From Streptomyces sp. 71268 (lineage in GTDB: Bacteria > Actinomycetota > Actinomycetes > Streptomycetales > Streptomycetaceae): a DNA stretch of 64,000 nucleotides. The stretch is taken from positions 4,867,001 to 4,931,000 of the forward strand of contig NZ_CP114200.1 in assembly GCF_029392895.1 (NCBI RefSeq). The letters run 5' to 3'. The position numbers and the translations under genes were made by a program. A model generated the notes under the pieces. The model saw only the letters and a program-made list of their open reading frames with translations. It had not been told where the DNA came from and did not search any database. Positions 8,372-17,779 of the stretch are shown here, in pieces (within the stretch, counting starts at the first letter, position 1; each line of letters opens with the position of its first letter).

Positions 8372-8776
8372 GTGTCAGCCGTACTCTCCGAAGACCTCAA
8401 GCGCATCCTCGACGGGCCGGTCTTCGTGACCATCGCGACCATCCAGCCCGACGGGAGTCCGCAGCTCTCCGTGGTCTGGGTCAAGCGTGACGGGGACGAC
8501 CTGCTGATCTCCACCACCGTCGGCCGTCGCAAGGAGAAGAACCTCGCCGCCGACCCGCGGGTGACCGTGCTGGTCAACCCGGCGGACGCGCCGTACACCT
8601 ACGCCGAGATCCGCGGCACCGCGACCGTTGGCACCGAGGGCGGCCAGGAGCTGATCGACGAGCTGTCGCTGAAGTACACCGGCAAGACGTACGCGGAGTT
8701 CAACCCGCGCAGCGGGGAGGACGCGGAGCGGGTCGTGATCCGGGTGACGCCGCGCAAGGTCGTCGGCCGACTCTGA
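8372..8776 (+). CDS. PPOX-class F420/FMN-dependent oxidoreductase
   Basis: A 134-residue split-barrel flavin-fold protein of the pyridoxamine-phosphate-oxidase-like class (Rv1155-type). Recognisable blocks are VFVTIATIQPDGSPQLSVVW near the N-terminus, RRKEKNLAADPRVTVLV and YAEIRGTATV. It should be a cytoplasmic homodimer binding F420 or FMN; the substrate is unknown. GTG at 8372 is chosen because GGAAGGA sits six bases upstream; an in-frame GTG at 8354 lacks such a site. Single gene with its own promoter. Confidence 0.85.
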   Translation: MSAVLSEDLKRILDGPVFVTIATIQPDGSPQLSVVWVKRDGDDLLISTTVGRRKEKNLAADPRVTVLVNPADAPYTYAEIRGTATVGTEGGQELIDELSLKYTGKTYAEFNPRSGEDAERVVIRVTPRKVVGRL

Positions 8777-8932
8777 CCCAGGCCGGCTCCGACCCCTGCC
8801 GGTCCGCCGGCCGACCCCGTCGCCACCGCACCCCCGCCGCACAGCGCCCCACGATCTGACCGAAGCGCGCCGAATATCACGCTTCTGTGTCCGCGCGGGC
8901 CCGGGGGTCGCGGGGCACTGCCCTGTTCCGAC

Positions 8933-8944
8933 TACCCTTGTGGC
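8933..8944 (+). promoter_or_regulatory. cysS leaderless-type promoter -10
   Basis: TACCCT (8933-8938) fits TANNNT and ends six bases before the GTG of cysS, placing the transcription start on the start codon. No ribosome site precedes this GTG, which supports leaderless translation. Confidence 0.6.
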
Positions 8945-10339
<1,395 letters not shown>

Positions 10340-10382
10340 GCTGGGCGGACAGCGGAACAGAAAGCCACGCCGGAACGGCTCG

Positions 10383-10412
10383 GTGTGCCGCGCGGTACGC
10401 CGGGCGGCACAC
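10383..10412 (+). terminator. cysS terminator
   Basis: Nine-bp stem GTGTGCCGC / GCGGCACAC (10383-10391 / 10404-10412) followed by TTT, 44 bases after the cysS stop. Confidence 0.7.
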
Positions 10413-10481
10413 TTTCCGTAACATCGACTTTTTTGCTGAGCAGTACGGGCTGAGCAGTGAGCAGTAAGAGACAGGTGACCC

Positions 10482-11438
10482 ATGGCCGGTAACAGCCAGC
10501 GCAGGAACCGCCGCACGTCCAACAAGAAGGGCGCGACGGTCGGCAGCGGCGGCAAGCGGCGCCGGGGCCTGGAGGGCAAGGGCCCGACCCCGCCCGCCGA
10601 GATGCGTAAGGGACACGTCAAGCAGCGGGCGGCCAACGCCAAGGTGCGGCAGGCGGCCAAGCGGCCCGCGCCGCGCCGTGGCGGGCCCAAGGGCACCAAC
10701 GAGCTGGTCGTGGGGCGCAACTCCGTCTTCGAGGCGCTGCGCGACGGCGTGCCGGCCAGCGCGCTGTACGTGCAGCAGTTCATCGACAGCGACGAGCGGG
10801 TGCGCGACGCCCTGCGGCTGGCGACCGAGCGCGGCGGCATCAACCTCATGGAGGCCCCGCGCCCCGAGCTGGACCGCATGACCAACGGGCTCAACCACCA
10901 GGGCCTGGTGCTCCAGGTCCCGCCGTACGACTACGCGCACCCCGAGGACCTGGCCGCCGAGGCGTTCGACGCCGGCGAGGACCCGCTGATCGTCGCCCTC
11001 GACGGGGTCACCGACCCGCGCAACCTCGGCGCGGTCGTCCGCTCCGTCTCCGCGTTCGGCGGGCACGGCGTCGTCGTGCCCGAGCGGCGCGCGGCCGGCA
11101 TGACGGCCGGCGCGTGGAAGACGTCGGCCGGCACGGCGGCGCGCACCCCCGTCGCCCGCGCCACCAACCTGACGCGCGCGCTGGAGGCGTACCAGAAGGC
11201 CGGCATCACGGTCGTCGGCCTGGCCGCCGACGGCGAGCTGGAGCTGAGCGAGGTCGAGGCGCTGGACGGTCCGCTCGTCGTGGTGGTCGGCAGCGAGGGC
11301 AAGGGCCTGTCGCGCCTGGTCAGCGAGACTTGTGACCTGCGGGTACGCATCGCCATGCCGGGCGGCGCGGAGTCCCTGAACGCGGGCGTCGCGGCCGGCG
11401 TGGTGCTGTACGAGGCGGCTCGCCGCCGCCGTCGCTGA
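10482..11438 (+). CDS. rlmB: 23S rRNA (guanosine-2'-O-)-methyltransferase RlmB
   Basis: A 318-residue SPOUT-class methyltransferase. Residues 1-70 are a very basic disordered extension rich in Arg/Lys. A substrate-binding domain (about 73-150) starts [17 protein letters not shown]. The knotted catalytic domain (about 165-318) has motifs [28 protein letters not shown] and [20 protein letters not shown]. It 2'-O-methylates a guanosine in the 23S peptidyl-transferase region. The ATG follows AGGTGA. The leader contains three copies of GAGCAGT (10438-10465) after a T-run. Confidence 0.9.
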   Translation: MAGNSQRRNRRTSNKKGATVGSGGKRRRGLEGKGPTPPAEMRKGHVKQRAANAKVRQAAKRPAPRRGGPKGTNELVVGRNSVFEALRDGVPASALYVQQFIDSDERVRDALRLATERGGINLMEAPRPELDRMTNGLNHQGLVLQVPPYDYAHPEDLAAEAFDAGEDPLIVALDGVTDPRNLGAVVRSVSAFGGHGVVVPERRAAGMTAGAWKTSAGTAARTPVARATNLTRALEAYQKAGITVVGLAADGELELSEVEALDGPLVVVVGSEGKGLSRLVSETCDLRVRIAMPGGAESLNAGVAAGVVLYEAARRRRR

Positions 11439-11450
11439 GCGGCGGCGCGT

Positions 11451-11482
11451 CGGCCCGCCGCGCGGTTCGCGGCGGCGGGCCG
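11451..11482 (+). terminator. rlmB terminator
   Basis: Perfect 11-bp GC stem (11451-11461 / 11472-11482) with a 10-base loop, 12 bases after the stop. Confidence 0.75.
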
Positions 11483-11644
11483 GGCGGGCCCGTGAGAGGC
11501 GAGGGGCGCGGCTCGTTTCGCGCCGCCCGGCGTGCCGCCGGGCGGCGCTGGCCTGCGCTTGGGTGAGGCGACGGCGGGCTTGACGGGTCTCGGACAGTTT
11601 CGAGGCGGTCAAGGCAGTGTCTTAACCGGGGGTCACTCGGTTAG

Positions 11645-13519
11645 ATGAGCGTGGACACCAGAACACCCCGCACACCTCCGGGGGGACGCTCACCGGGATT
11701 TGACGACGAGCCGCGCCTGAACATGGCGAAGGTGCCGAGCGACCCCGCGCAGGTCGTGGTCTCCCACGCGAGTTTCCGAGTGCAGCTCGCGACCCCCGTC
11801 AAGAGCAGCGCGCTCGTGGAGACGGCGCGGATGGCCGCGCTCGCCGGGGCTGGTGCCGGCCTGGGAGCGCGCCCGGCGCGGCGCAGAGCCCCGGTGGTGT
11901 GGAGCGGTCGTACGAGCCCGGGCGACGGCGCGGCGACCCAACTCCTGCAGGCCGTACGACAGTCCGAGGCCAGCCTCGCCGCCACCGCGACGACCGGCGC
12001 CACGCGCACCGTGCGCCCGCCGAGCCCCACCTCCGGCGCCGCGACCACCCCGTACGGCGAACCCGAGGGCCCCGGCGGTGACGTGGGCGCCACCCAGGTG
12101 CTGCCGCGCGTCGCCGTCGGACAGCCCGAGCCCCCCGCCCAGGCCCTGGTCATCGGCCCCCGCACGCCGTACAACGACGAGACCCCGCCGGGTGGCACGC
12201 GGTACGCGCGCGGCCGGTTCGACGGCAGCCCGGACGCCGACTCACCGGACGACGGGCTCGACACCGGCGAACACACCACGGTGATCGGCCCCGTCGCCGG
12301 CGGTGACGACGGCACGGCGCGGTGGCACTCGGCGGCGTACGCCGACGCCGCCGACGAGACGGACACCGGCCCCGCCGGCGCGTCGCGGCGCGCGGCGCGC
12401 GGGCGGCGCAACCCCGACGCCGTGCGCCACGCGTACTACCCCGGGCGCCGGATGAACCTGGGCGTCGTGCTGCTCCCGCTGCGCGTCTTCCTCGGCTTCA
12501 TCTCGATCTACGCGGGCATGGGCAAGCTCTGCGACCCGGTGTACTTCGACGGCGGCGAGCGCGGGTCGATGGTCATCTGGTTGCAGTCGCTGCACCCGTG
12601 GGACGTGGCGTCCCCGTTGCGTGACTTCGCGCTCGAACACCCCGTGGGCGCCGGCCTGACCATCGCGTTCTCGCAGGTCGTGGTCGGAGTGCTGACCGTG
12701 TTCGGGCTGTGGCAGCGGCTCGCCGCGTCGGTCGGGGCGCTGCTGTCGGCCGCGCTGCTGGTGACGGTGAGCTGGCGGACCGTGGCGGCGTACGACGCGC
12801 CCGACATCATCTACCTCGCCGCGTGGAGCCCGCTGATCATCGCCGGGGCGCCGGTCTACTCGATGGACGCCCGGCTCGCGGGCGAGGCGTGGCGGCGGCT
12901 CGGGCCGCGCGTCGAGGTCCGCGACCTGCGCCGCCGCGTGCTGCGGCGCGGCTCGGTGCTGGCGGCCGTGATCACCGGCCTGACGCTGCTGATCGGCTCG
13001 ATGCTGGGTGGCGCGGTGCGCTCCTCGGACACCGTGCGGGTGCCGGGACCGAGCGAGCCGCCGACCAACCACCTGCCCGGCAAGCCGCTGCCGGGCACGC
13101 CCGAGGCGAGCAAGTCGCCCGGCAGCCGCGGTCCGGAGGACAAGCGGAGCGGTTCGCCGTCCGCGGCCGACGGCACGCCGAGCCCCGCCTCGTCGGCCCC
13201 CAGCGTGGCGAGCACGCCGGGCGTCACCGGGCAGCAACCGGCCCCCGGAGGGCTGACCGCGGGGCCGAGCCAGCCCCGGGTGCGACAGCAGCAGCAACAG
13301 AGCCAGGTCGGTGGCGGCCAGACCAGCAGCCAGACCTCGGGCGCCCAGACCGCCCCGCAGGCGCAGCCCGAGGCCCCGCAGTCCGCGCCCCAGCAACAGC
13401 GGCAGGCCCCGCCCCCGGCCAGCGACAGCGACCTGGAGAGCGACTCCGACAGCACCAGCGGAGGCGGTACGAGCGGCGGCATGGGCCGCGAGGGCGCCCT
13501 CGGCGGCCTGCTCGGCTAG
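11645..13519 (+). CDS. DoxX-type membrane protein with long disordered flanks
   Basis: A 624-residue protein. Residues 1-270 are hydrophilic and disordered with TQxLPR/TVIGP-like segments. A DoxX/DoxD-like four-helix membrane domain follows (about 275-400; RVFLGFISIYAGMGKL is diagnostic), with a further hydrophobic segment near 440-460. The last 150 residues are Pro/Ser/Gln-rich, including a QQQQQ run. DoxX proteins are linked to quinone or thiosulfate redox chemistry; the function here is unknown. Its place between rlmB and a nucleotidyltransferase gene is conserved in Streptomyces. The start at 11645 has only a weak ribosome site. Confidence 0.8.
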   Translation: MSVDTRTPRTPPGGRSPGFDDEPRLNMAKVPSDPAQVVVSHASFRVQLATPVKSSALVETARMAALAGAGAGLGARPARRRAPVVWSGRTSPGDGAATQLLQAVRQSEASLAATATTGATRTVRPPSPTSGAATTPYGEPEGPGGDVGATQVLPRVAVGQPEPPAQALVIGPRTPYNDETPPGGTRYARGRFDGSPDADSPDDGLDTGEHTTVIGPVAGGDDGTARWHSAAYADAADETDTGPAGASRRAARGRRNPDAVRHAYYPGRRMNLGVVLLPLRVFLGFISIYAGMGKLCDPVYFDGGERGSMVIWLQSLHPWDVASPLRDFALEHPVGAGLTIAFSQVVVGVLTVFGLWQRLAASVGALLSAALLVTVSWRTVAAYDAPDIIYLAAWSPLIIAGAPVYSMDARLAGEAWRRLGPRVEVRDLRRRVLRRGSVLAAVITGLTLLIGSMLGGAVRSSDTVRVPGPSEPPTNHLPGKPLPGTPEASKSPGSRGPEDKRSGSPSAADGTPSPASSAPSVASTPGVTGQQPAPGGLTAGPSQPRVRQQQQQSQVGGGQTSSQTSGAQTAPQAQPEAPQSAPQQQRQAPPPASDSDLESDSDSTSGGGTSGGMGREGALGGLLG

Positions 13520-13566
13520 CCACTCCGGCGTACGAGCCCACCGCGGCCCCGTACGCCTCCTCGTAC

Positions 13567-13597
13567 AGCAGCGGCGTCCCACCGGGGCGCCGCTGCT
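13567..13597. terminator. Terminator between convergent DoxX and nucleotidyltransferase genes
   Basis: Fourteen-bp stem (13567-13580 / 13584-13597) with one T:G wobble and a three-base loop, between two convergent genes. Confidence 0.8.
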
Positions 13598-13708
13598 GCC
13601 GTTGGTACGGGCGCGCGTACGGGGGCCGTGGGCCCGCTGGGGGCCGCCGTCGGTCGAGGCCCGCGCGCCGTCACACGGCGGCCTCGGGGCGTGCGAGCCG
13701 TGTCCGGC

Positions 13709-14665
13709 TCAGCCCTTGTCCGCCGGGCCGCCGGTGGCCAGTTCCTTCGCGGCCTCCGTGAGGTCCTTGGCGGTGTCGATGGCGCGCCAGTACGCGCCGT
13801 GCGGCAGCGGGTAGCCCGCCAGCCGGCGTTCGCGTGCGAGGCGGGGGAAGGTGGTCCGCTCGTGGTCGCCTCGGTCGGGCAGCAGGGTGGTGAAGTCGGC
13901 GGAGAACACGTACACGCCGGCGTTGATCAGGTACGGCGACGGAGGCGCCTCGATGAAGTCGAGGACGTGCCCGAACTCGTCGGTCTCCACCGCGCCCCAC
14001 GGGATGCGCGGCCTGGCCAGCGCGAGGGTGGCCGCCGCGTCGCGCTCGTGGTGGAAGCCCGCCATCTCGCGCAGCGAGAACCGGGTCCAGATGTCGCCGT
14101 TGGTGGCGTACCAGGGCCGGTCCGGGTCGGGGAGCGAGGCGGCGGCGTACTTGAGGCCGCCGCCGCGGCCGAGCGGCTCGTTCTCGACGACGGTGGTGAC
14201 ACGGAGCGGGAGGTCGGCGCTGGCCAGCCAGTCCTCAAGGACCTCGGCGAGGTGGCCGCAGGAGACGACGGCGTCCGTCACGCCCTCGGTGGCCAGCCAG
14301 TTGAGCTGGTGGCCGATGATCGGGGTCCCGGTGCCGGGGATCTCGACCATCGGCTTAGGGCGGTCATCGGTGTACGGGCGCAGCCGCGAGCCCTGGCCGC
14401 CGGCGAGGATGACGGCCTGGGTGGGGGCGGCGGAGTCCGCGGCGGGGCGCGGGGCGCGCTCGGGCGCCGCGGCGGGCGACGGGGAGCCCGCGGCCACGGA
14501 CGGGCCCGTGGCGGCGGCGGTGCCGGGGGTGGCGGTGCCGGGGGTGGCGGTGCCGGGGGTGGCGGTGCCGGGGGTGGCGGCGCGCGCGGGCCCGCCGGGT
14601 GCCGGCCGCCGATGGGGCGCGTCGGGGCCGGCAGGGGTCGTGGGACGGATGGGATCGTCGGTCAT
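13709..14665 (-). CDS. Sugar-1-phosphate nucleotidyltransferase family protein
   Basis: A 318-residue NDP-sugar pyrophosphorylase-like enzyme. After about 80 disordered residues with four tandem ATPGT repeats, the catalytic domain begins QAVILAGGQGSRLRPYTDDR (nucleotide-binding signature) and continues with KPMVEI, VVENEPLGRGGGLKYA, a GDIW metal-binding segment, and a W-A-I-D-T end motif. It should make an NDP-hexose for cell-wall or glycan synthesis; the nucleotide and sugar are not deducible. ATG at 14665 is chosen by homology of the following residues; there is an in-frame ATG at 14722. Confidence 0.85.
   Translation of the reverse strand: MTDDPIRPTTPAGPDAPHRRPAPGGPARAATPGTATPGTATPGTATPGTAAATGPSVAAGSPSPAAAPERAPRPAADSAAPTQAVILAGGQGSRLRPYTDDRPKPMVEIPGTGTPIIGHQLNWLATEGVTDAVVSCGHLAEVLEDWLASADLPLRVTTVVENEPLGRGGGLKYAAASLPDPDRPWYATNGDIWTRFSLREMAGFHHERDAAATLALARPRIPWGAVETDEFGHVLDFIEAPPSPYLINAGVYVFSADFTTLLPDRGDHERTTFPRLARERRLAGYPLPHGAYWRAIDTAKDLTEAAKELATGGPADKG
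14521..14580. repeat. Four 15-bp tandem repeats inside nucleotidyltransferase gene
   Basis: Four exact copies of TGCCGGGGGTGGCGG on the plus strand encode the repeated pentapeptide ATPGT in the disordered N-terminus. Exact identity suggests recent slippage and likely length variation among strains. Confidence 0.9.
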
Positions 14666-14808
14666 GGTCCGCACGATAAGTGCTGGCCGGCGCGGACGCC
14701 GACCAGACGCTGGACCTCGCATGCCGACTCGTACGACGGGTCACATCTCACGCGGCGGGCCGAGCGGCGGGCCGGCGGCGGATGCCGGAGGCGGCCCGCT
14801 GTCGGGCC

Positions 14809-15225
14809 TCAGTTGGCCTGGGCGACGCCGGAGGCGAACGAGGTGTCGCACACGGGCCGGGAGAAGGCGTGGGCGCGGTGGGCGGCGCCGCCGTACTTGG
14901 CGACCGCCGCGCGGCCGAGCGCCCGCGCGATGGAGGCGCAGTGCCGGGCGAGCGAGGGGCGCTCCGTGATGGCCTCCTGGAGGTCGGTGAGGGCCACGCC
15001 GGGGTCCTTCTCCTGGAGTTCGGTGAGGAGTTGGTCGCGCAGCACCTCGTGCTGGGGGCGCTGGCCGGCCTGGCTGGAGGCGTTCTTGGAGGAGGCGGTG
15101 AGCACCGAGTCCCCGGAGTTCCCGGCCCACGGCACGGCGGTGACCGCCAGGGTGCCGGAGAGGATGAGAACGACGGGGAGGACGAAGGCGAGGGTTCTGC
15201 CGATACGGCGGGCGGCCTGGTTCAT
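14809..15225 (-). CDS. Secreted small hypothetical protein
   Basis: A 138-residue protein with an N-terminal hydrophobic segment (about residues 12-32) that acts as signal peptide or anchor, then a helical, hydrophilic region with two cysteines (about 95 and 124) that could form a disulfide. I do not recognise a domain. It lies between the nucleotidyltransferase and msiK as in other streptomycetes. An A/T-richer stretch just upstream (15240-15360) is the likely promoter. Confidence 0.75.
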   Translation of the reverse strand: MNQAARRIGRTLAFVLPVVLILSGTLAVTAVPWAGNSGDSVLTASSKNASSQAGQRPQHEVLRDQLLTELQEKDPGVALTDLQEAITERPSLARHCASIARALGRAAVAKYGGAAHRAHAFSRPVCDTSFASGVAQAN

Positions 15226-15362
15226 GCCCGCGATCGTAGCGAGCAGTGATGATTTGGCGACATTTAGTCACCCTGTTGAGGGATGACATGGCATCCACAT
15301 GCGATTCGCGTGTTGACGCACACGGATCGAAATGCCTGTTCTGCGGGGATTTCACTACGACA

Positions 15363-15398
15363 GCGCCGCGCATCCGCATTGCGGCGGATGCGCGGCGC
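15363..15398 (-). terminator. msiK terminator
   Basis: Perfect 15-bp stem (15363-15377 / 15384-15398) with a six-base loop, downstream of the minus-strand msiK stop. Confidence 0.8.
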
Positions 15399-15516
15399 GT
15401 GTCGGCTACCAGTGCCCAGCGTCTCCGTCATCCCCCCGGTCCCCGCCCGGAAATCCGCCCGTACGGGGGTGGTTGGGTGATCCCGAGAGAGGGGAGGGAC
15501 GGCGGCGGGGAGGGCG

Positions 15517-16653
15517 TCAGTCGGTGAGGCGCTCGCCGGTGGAGGTGGCGAAGACGTGGGTCTCGCCGGGGCGCGGGACGACGTGGAGCACGCTGCCCTT
15601 CTCCGGCACCTGGCGGCCGTTGACGCGGACGACGAGGTCCTTGGTCGAGCCGCCGACCTCGGCGCTGCCGTAGACGTAGCCGTCGGCGCCGAGTTCCTCG
15701 ACCACGTTGACGGTGACCGGGAGCCCGGCCGGGGCGTCGCTGGCCGCCTTGGCCAGGGTCTTGGTGGCGCCGCCGTTCTGCTCGACGACGTCGAAGTGCT
15801 CCGGGCGGACGCCGACGGTGACGGTCTTGTCGCCCTTGTCGGCCGCGGCGGCGAGGGCCTCGCGGCTGACGGGAACGACGCTGTTGCCGAACTTCACGCC
15901 GCCGTCGGCGATCGGGACCTCGACCAGGTTCATGGCCGGCGAGCCGATGAAGCCGGCGACGAAGAGGTTGGCCGGGCGGTCGTACATGTTCCGCGGCGAG
16001 TCGACCTGCTGCAGCAGCCCGTCCTTGAGCACCGCGACCCGGTCGCCCATGGTCAGGGCCTCGACCTGGTCGTGGGTGACGTACACGGTGGTGATGCCGA
16101 GCCGCCGCTGCAGGCTGGCGATCTGGGTACGGGTCTGCACGCGGAGCTTGGCGTCCAGGTTGGACAGCGGCTCGTCCATGAGGAAGACCTGCGGCTCACG
16201 CACGATCGCCCGGCCCATCGCGACGCGCTGCCGCTGGCCACCGGAGAGCGCCTTGGGCTTGCGGCTCAGGTACTCGGTGAGGTCGAGCATCTTCGCCGCC
16301 TCCTCGACCTTGGCCCGGATCTCGCTCTTGTTGACGCCCGCGATCTTGAGGGCGAAGCCCATGTTGTCGGCGACGGTCATGTGCGGGTAGAGCGCGTAGT
16401 TCTGGAACACCATGGCGATGTCCCGGTCCTTCGGCGGCAGGTGGGTGACGTCCCGGTTGCCGATGCGGATGGCGCCACCGTTGACGTCCTCAAGCCCCGC
16501 GAGCATCCGGAGCGAGGTGGACTTGCCGCAGCCGGAGGGGCCGACCAGGACGAGGAACTCGCCGTCCTGGATGTCGATCTCCAACTGGTCGACGGCGGGC
16601 TTGTCGGAGCCCGGGTAGATCCGGGTCGCCTTGTCGTACGTGACCGAAGCCAT
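15517..16653 (-). CDS. msiK: Multiple-sugar ABC transporter ATPase MsiK
   Basis: A 378-residue ATP-binding subunit shared by several sugar importers (cellobiose, maltose and chitobiose systems) in Streptomyces. Walker A GPSGCGKST is at 38-46, the Q-loop in MVFQNYALYP, the signature LSGGQRQR at 136-143, Walker B VFLMDE at 156-161 and the H-loop in VYVTHDQ. The C-terminal OB-fold (about 240-378) is of MalK/UgpC type. It stands alone without permease genes, as msiK does in S. coelicolor (SCO4240). The ATG has GAAGGGA seven bases upstream. A DasR-like operator lies 87 bases upstream. Confidence 0.95.
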   Translation of the reverse strand: MASVTYDKATRIYPGSDKPAVDQLEIDIQDGEFLVLVGPSGCGKSTSLRMLAGLEDVNGGAIRIGNRDVTHLPPKDRDIAMVFQNYALYPHMTVADNMGFALKIAGVNKSEIRAKVEEAAKMLDLTEYLSRKPKALSGGQRQRVAMGRAIVREPQVFLMDEPLSNLDAKLRVQTRTQIASLQRRLGITTVYVTHDQVEALTMGDRVAVLKDGLLQQVDSPRNMYDRPANLFVAGFIGSPAMNLVEVPIADGGVKFGNSVVPVSREALAAAADKGDKTVTVGVRPEHFDVVEQNGGATKTLAKAASDAPAGLPVTVNVVEELGADGYVYGSAEVGGSTKDLVVRVNGRQVPEKGSVLHVVPRPGETHVFATSTGERLTD

Positions 16654-16739
16654 GGTGCATTCCCTTCACCGGCAGGAACGTGCCGGACGATCCGAGTAAA
16701 GGTCGAGCGGAGCCTTCCGCACGCCGACGACGGCGGGGA

Positions 16740-16755
16740 AGGGGTCTAGTCCACT
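16740..16755. promoter_or_regulatory. DasR-responsive-element-like operator of msiK
   Basis: On the minus strand AGTGGACTAGACCCCT matches 14 of 16 positions of the dre palindrome A(G/C)TGGTCTAGACCA(G/C)T as I recall it. DasR is the GntR-type N-acetylglucosamine regulator. A second half-like element (CTGGTCAG) abuts it. Confidence 0.5.
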
Positions 16756-16822
16756 GACCAGACTTGCCGTGACGGTACCTGGCCAGGGCTCTCGTGTCAG
16801 TAGCCACCGCCGGAGAAGTTCC

Positions 16823-16997
16823 GGGTGGTGGGAGCGGGTGGGTGTGCTGGGTGGGGGCGGTGGGTGGGTGTGGGGGTGCGGTGGCGGGTGGTGGTGGCGG
16901 TCGGTGGGTGGGTGGTCGGTGGACGGGTTGGGTTCGGGTGGGGCTGGGTGGGTGGTGGCTGGGTTGGGTGGCCGGGGCCGGGGCTGGGGGCGGCGCG
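16823..16997 (+). repeat. Strand-asymmetric G-rich tract upstream of tRNA-Thr
   Basis: About 175 bases of plus strand dominated by G and T, with many GGGTGGG and GGGGG runs, in the 470-base gap between divergent msiK and the tRNA. It contains numerous potential G-quadruplex sets (four G3 runs within 30 bases). No gene is supported in the 16654-17126 gap. Confidence 0.8.
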
Positions 16998-17126
16998 CGG
17001 CCACGGGTGCGGGAGGATGCGGGCGGGTGGCGGCTCGGGCTTGGGTTGGTCGGTGCGCGGGTCGTGCGGGTCCAGGGGAATTCCGGCCGGGGCACGCCGT
17101 GAGCGTGGGTACACTGCTGGGGACGC

Positions 17127-17199
17127 GCCGACTTAGCTCAGTTGGTAGAGCACCGCTCTTGTAAAGCGAAGGTCGTCGGTTCGAACCCGACAGTCGGCT
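17127..17199 (+). tRNA. tRNA-Thr (anticodon TGT)
   Basis: A 73-base cloverleaf. The acceptor arms are GCCGACT / AGTCGGC, the D arm GCTCAGTTGGTAGAGC, the anticodon stem CGCT/AGCG with loop CTTGTAA (anticodon TGT, reading ACA), and the T arm GTCGG-TTCGAAC-CCGAC. The discriminator base is T and no CCA is encoded. A terminator follows. tRNA 3' ends are common integration sites, and accessory DNA does begin after this gene. Confidence 0.97.
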
Positions 17200-17229
17200 C
17201 TGTGTGCGGACACGTCGTTGGGCCGCGCG

Positions 17230-17263
17230 AAACGCCCCGGACCTGGGTTGGTCCGGGGCGTTT
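17230..17263 (+). terminator. tRNA-Thr terminator
   Basis: Perfect 14-bp stem (17230-17243 / 17250-17263), loop TGGGTT, ending in TTT. Confidence 0.9.
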
Positions 17264-17353
17264 GGTTTGGGGGCTGATGGGCGGCGGTCGTGTGGGCGGG
17301 CGCCGACGTGGGTGTGGGAACGTGTCGTGCGGGTGGTGGGGGCGGGGCGGGGG

Positions 17354-17551
17354 TCAGGGGCGTGAGGGCTGGTCGTCGCCGGGTTCCTGGTCGTAGTCGT
17401 CCGGGGTGATGTTGGCCTCGTCCATCGCCTCGGCCAGGGTGCGGCTCGTCGCGCCGGGGGTTTGCTGTTCGTCCTTCTGGTGCGTGTCCGGGTCGCCGAG
17501 CACGTCGTCCGTCTTCGGTGTCTTGCGGCGGCTCTCCTCGGGAGTCGTCAT
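17354..17551 (-). CDS. Small acidic hydrophilic protein
   Basis: A 65-residue protein beginning MTTPEESRRKTPKTDDVLGD, very rich in Asp, Glu, Thr and Gln, without hydrophobic segments or cysteines. The ATG at 17551 is supported by GGAGGGACC directly upstream. I do not recognise a family. It is divergent from a stress-type dehydrogenase and may belong to the same osmotic or stress response; that is inference from context only. Confidence 0.65.
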   Translation of the reverse strand: MTTPEESRRKTPKTDDVLGDPDTHQKDEQQTPGATSRTLAEAMDEANITPDDYDQEPGDDQPSRP

Positions 17552-17661
17552 GGTCCCTCCGTTCGTGGGGTGTGCTGGTGGTGCGGTGTGTGTTGCTTGT
17601 CCGGGTTCGAGTGATCGACGGGTACCCCGGGGCCCGTCCGCGCACACGGGGGAGTGGGGTC

Positions 17662-17687
17662 GTTTGTCGGGGTTGTGGTGTGGGCAC
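17662..17687 (+). promoter_or_regulatory. Possible SigB-type promoter for the SDR gene
   Basis: GTTT (17662-17665), a 16-base spacer and GGGCAC (17682-17687) resemble the stress sigma factor pattern GTTT-N(14-16)-GGGTA(C/T) with one mismatch. Weak evidence. Confidence 0.3.
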
Positions 17688-17779
17688 CCGGGCCGGGCGA
17701 TTCGCGGGGGCGGCCCCCGGGGGTCGCGGTGCGAGCAGCCGCTCGCGGCCGTTGACGGAGTCCGTACAGGAGGCGCATC

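Noticed and set aside
16654..17126. Proline/histidine-rich open frames opposite the G-rich tract
   Set aside because: They come from the strand bias alone and have no start signals or homology.
17127..17199. Integrated element ending in the tRNA-Thr 3' end
   Set aside because: No integrase gene and no second copy of the tRNA 3' end was noticed in the window, so an att site is not supported.
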